From an uncultured Oscillospiraceae bacterium (GTDB lineage Bacteria; Bacillota; Clostridia; Oscillospirales; Acutalibacteraceae), in contig USIA01000083.1 in NCBI GenBank assembly GCA_900554535.1, forward strand, positions 1-8,129: DNA of 8,129 nucleotides, read 5' to 3'. The notes beneath the pieces are model-generated. The model made no database searches and was not told where the DNA came from. It was given only the letters and a program-made list of their open reading frames with translations. A program made the translations under genes and the position numbers. This document shows, in pieces, positions 6,798 to 8,129 of this stretch. The first letter of the stretch is position 1, and each line of letters starts with the position of its first letter.

Positions 6798-7221
6798 GCA
6801 TCATATACGACCATTCACAAAAGCACACCGCAGAAGCACGCTTTCGGCCGCAAGCCGAGCAGCGCAAAAAAGCAGCCGCCGGATTCGACTGCCATTCCGC
6901 TTGCCTGTATGCCCTGCGATGTGGTCAATGGCTCCCCACAGCCGTCTGGCAGCCATGGGAACCATTCTAAATTGTTATTACATGATTCCATCTACTACTA
7001 TATACAATTTTTCGCGCGGACTGAATAGACAAACATGGTGCTTTGTCGGAAAAACGGACGATTTGCATGAGGTGTCGTGTCGCCCTGAGAATCAAAGAAA
7101 AGCGTCCCCAATTTTTCGTCGATTTGCGCGTTTGGCAGAGCATCCGTCAGGCTTTTGAGGCAGTTTTCCGGCCGGCGGCACAGCGCGGCGCAAGGCGTCG
7201 AGCCGTCCTGCAACGAAACAT

Positions 7222-7250
7222 TTGTCAAACCGGCTTTTTTCTGTTATGCT
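7222..7250 (+). promoter_or_regulatory. Candidate promoter of degV
   Basis: TTGTCA (7222-7227) is followed by 17 nt and TATGCT (7245-7250), with TG one base before the -10 (extended -10). The matches are 5/6 and 4/6. Transcription would start near 7257 and leave a leader of about 130 nt before the ATG at 7386. Confidence 0.55.
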
Positions 7251-7278
7251 TATAGAAACCGTCTGATGAAAAACCAGG

Positions 7279-7290
7279 CAAACGCGTTTG
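7279..7290. repeat. 12-bp perfect palindrome in the degV leader
   Basis: CAAACGCGTTTG reads the same on both strands. It lies about 20-35 nt downstream of the inferred transcription start, where a repressor site would be effective. A small imperfect hairpin (7293-7317, GCATGGCC with GGCATGC) follows it. No known regulator can be assigned. Confidence 0.45.
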
Positions 7291-7385
7291 GAGCATGGCC
7301 TTGACTTTGAGGCATGCGTTCCGGCCGTGCCGATGCAAAAAAACCGGATGAATCCGAATATGCAAAGACAGGAGAGGCGAAAACA

Positions 7386-8129
7386 ATGGAAAATTACGTG
7401 CTGCTGACAGATGCGACAGCGGAGCTGTCCAGGACGCTTGCCCAGGAGCTCGACGTGGCGGTCATTCCGATGCCGCTGGATATTGATGGGAAGCCGTATG
7501 ACTTCGCCTATTTTGATGACAATTTTTCCGTTCCCTTTTTCTACGGTGCGCTGCGCGCAGGCAAGTTCGCGCGCACCTCGCAAATCAATGAAACAGTCTA
7601 TTTTGAATATTTTGAAAAATATCTGCAAGCCGGGCAGGATGTGCTCTATCTCTGCTTTACCTCCGGCCTGAGCGGCACTTATCAGGTGGCGCAGCGCTGC
7701 ATGGAGCAGCTGCGGCAAAAATACCCGGACCGCCGCCTGGTGTGTGTGGATACGCTGTGTGCTTCGGTCGGCCAGTGCCTGTTGGTCTATACCGCAGCCA
7801 AGCGCCGCCTGGCGGGTGCCACCATGCAGGAGCTGATCGACTGGACCGAAGCCAACCGCCAGCGGGTCTGTCACTGCTTTAAAGTCGATGACCTCGACCA
7901 CCTGCGCCGCGGCGGCCGCATTTCCGCGACTTCGGCGGCTCTGGGCTCTGCTTTGCAAATTAAGCCCATCCTCGTGGTTAATTATGAGGGCAAACTCCAG
8001 ACCGTGGCAAAGTGCCGCGGCAAAAAGCGCGCCCAGGAGTTCCTGCTGACCTCCATGGAGAAATTTGCTGTCCCGGAAGACAACGGGACCATTGTCATCG
8101 GCCACGGCGACGTGGCGGAAGAGGCTGCC
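7386..8129 (+). CDS. DegV-family fatty-acid-binding protein, 3' end cut off by the window
   Basis: The frame is open from ATG 7386 to the window edge, giving 248 residues without a stop; DegV proteins usually have about 280-290, so only the last part is missing. DegV/FakB proteins bind a fatty acid and present it to a FakA-type kinase for phosphorylation and entry into phospholipid synthesis. Family features are clear: an N-terminal LLTDATAEL strand-turn (6-14), ARTSQIN (62-68, lipid-carboxylate threonine and serine), FTSGLSGTYQVA (91-102), LRRGGRIS (173-180) followed by LGSALQIKPIL (186-196), and the AKCRGKKRA segment (208-216). A purine-rich GGAGAGG lies 9-15 bases before the ATG. It is divergent from the radical-SAM-like gene across a long spacer. 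No kinase gene is in view, so the specific fatty acid or partner is unknown. Confidence 0.93.
   Translation, partial: MENYVLLTDATAELSRTLAQELDVAVIPMPLDIDGKPYDFAYFDDNFSVPFFYGALRAGKFARTSQINETVYFEYFEKYLQAGQDVLYLCFTSGLSGTYQVAQRCMEQLRQKYPDRRLVCVDTLCASVGQCLLVYTAAKRRLAGATMQELIDWTEANRQRVCHCFKVDDLDHLRRGGRISATSAALGSALQIKPILVVNYEGKLQTVAKCRGKKRAQEFLLTSMEKFAVPEDNGTIVIGHGDVAEEAA

Larger units (their letters stand above)
6784..7385. other. Long divergent intergenic region
   Basis: About 600 nt separate the minus-strand radical-SAM-like gene from the plus-strand degV gene. No convincing gene is seen in it. It holds the ribosome binding site at 6791-6797, an AT-rich patch at about 6962-7013 in otherwise GC-rich DNA, the candidate degV promoter (7222-7250), and a leader with a palindrome. 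On the minus strand the AT-rich patch offers TATAGT (7002-6997), 17 nt after a poor -35, as a weak candidate promoter for the left gene; that would give a leader of about 200 nt. Short open frames here (for example 6998-7228 minus, 7043-7255 plus) lack good ribosome sites and protein-like composition. Confidence 0.6.

Noticed and set aside
6928..6956. ATGGCT/AGCCAT inverted repeat in the spacer
   Set aside because: The stem is only six pairs with a large loop and no T run on either side, so it does not support a terminator call.
6998..7228. 76-codon minus-strand frame in the divergent spacer
   Set aside because: It starts with TTG without a ribosome site, overlaps the candidate degV promoter, and has no recognisable domain. 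A small real gene cannot be fully excluded.
7092..8105. Long 337-codon open frame on the minus strand across degV
   Set aside because: It lies fully antisense to a clear DegV-family gene; GC-rich codon bias keeps the opposite strand open. Its translation shows no recognisable domain and it has no ribosome site.

Overview
The window most likely comes from a GC-rich Gram-positive bacterium of the phylum Bacillota, probably a clostridial lineage near the Oscillospiraceae. This is inferred from strong AGGAGG-type ribosome binding sites, frequent GTG/TTG starts, a DegV-family protein, a Clp ATPase of clostridial flavour, and a BusR/OpuA osmolyte module of the kind tied to the second messenger c-di-AMP. 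Species cannot be named from the sequence alone.

Layout, left to right. (1) 2-625, plus strand: the C-terminal end of a ClpA/B/C-type AAA+ unfoldase, closed by a strong hairpin (639-680) that can terminate in both directions. (2) 805-4546, minus strand: a compact three-gene osmoprotectant operon, transcribed from right to left. It runs from a BusR-like regulator (GntR-type winged helix, coiled coil, RCK_C domain), through a single protein joining a betaine-binding domain to the permease, to the ATPase with tandem CBS domains. A near-perfect sigma-A promoter (TTGACA, 17 nt, TAAAAT) lies upstream of the regulator, inside a 12-bp inverted repeat whose arms are 22 nt apart. (3) 4789-5610, minus: a Cof-type HAD phosphatase with its own terminator just before the osmolyte promoter. 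(4) 5731-6783, minus: an uncharacterised 350-residue protein that reads like a radical-SAM barrel without its iron-sulfur cysteines, followed by its own terminator. (5) 6784-7385: a roughly 600-nt divergent intergenic region with an AT-rich patch and a candidate degV promoter. (6) 7386-8129, plus: a DegV-family fatty-acid-binding protein, cut by the window end.

How the parts fit. Proteins of the BusR family repress betaine-uptake genes when c-di-AMP is high, and CBS domains of OpuA-type ATPases can also bind c-di-AMP and shut down transport. Here both sensors sit in one operon whose operator-like repeat lies over its only visible promoter, so the regulator is probably autoregulated. The layout suggests control of osmolyte uptake at both transcription and activity.

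Nothing here is a mobile element, CRISPR array, tRNA or rRNA. The most unusual items are the order of domains in the binding-protein/permease fusion (binding domain first), the 22-nt-spaced operator, and the cysteine-cluster-less radical-SAM-like protein.
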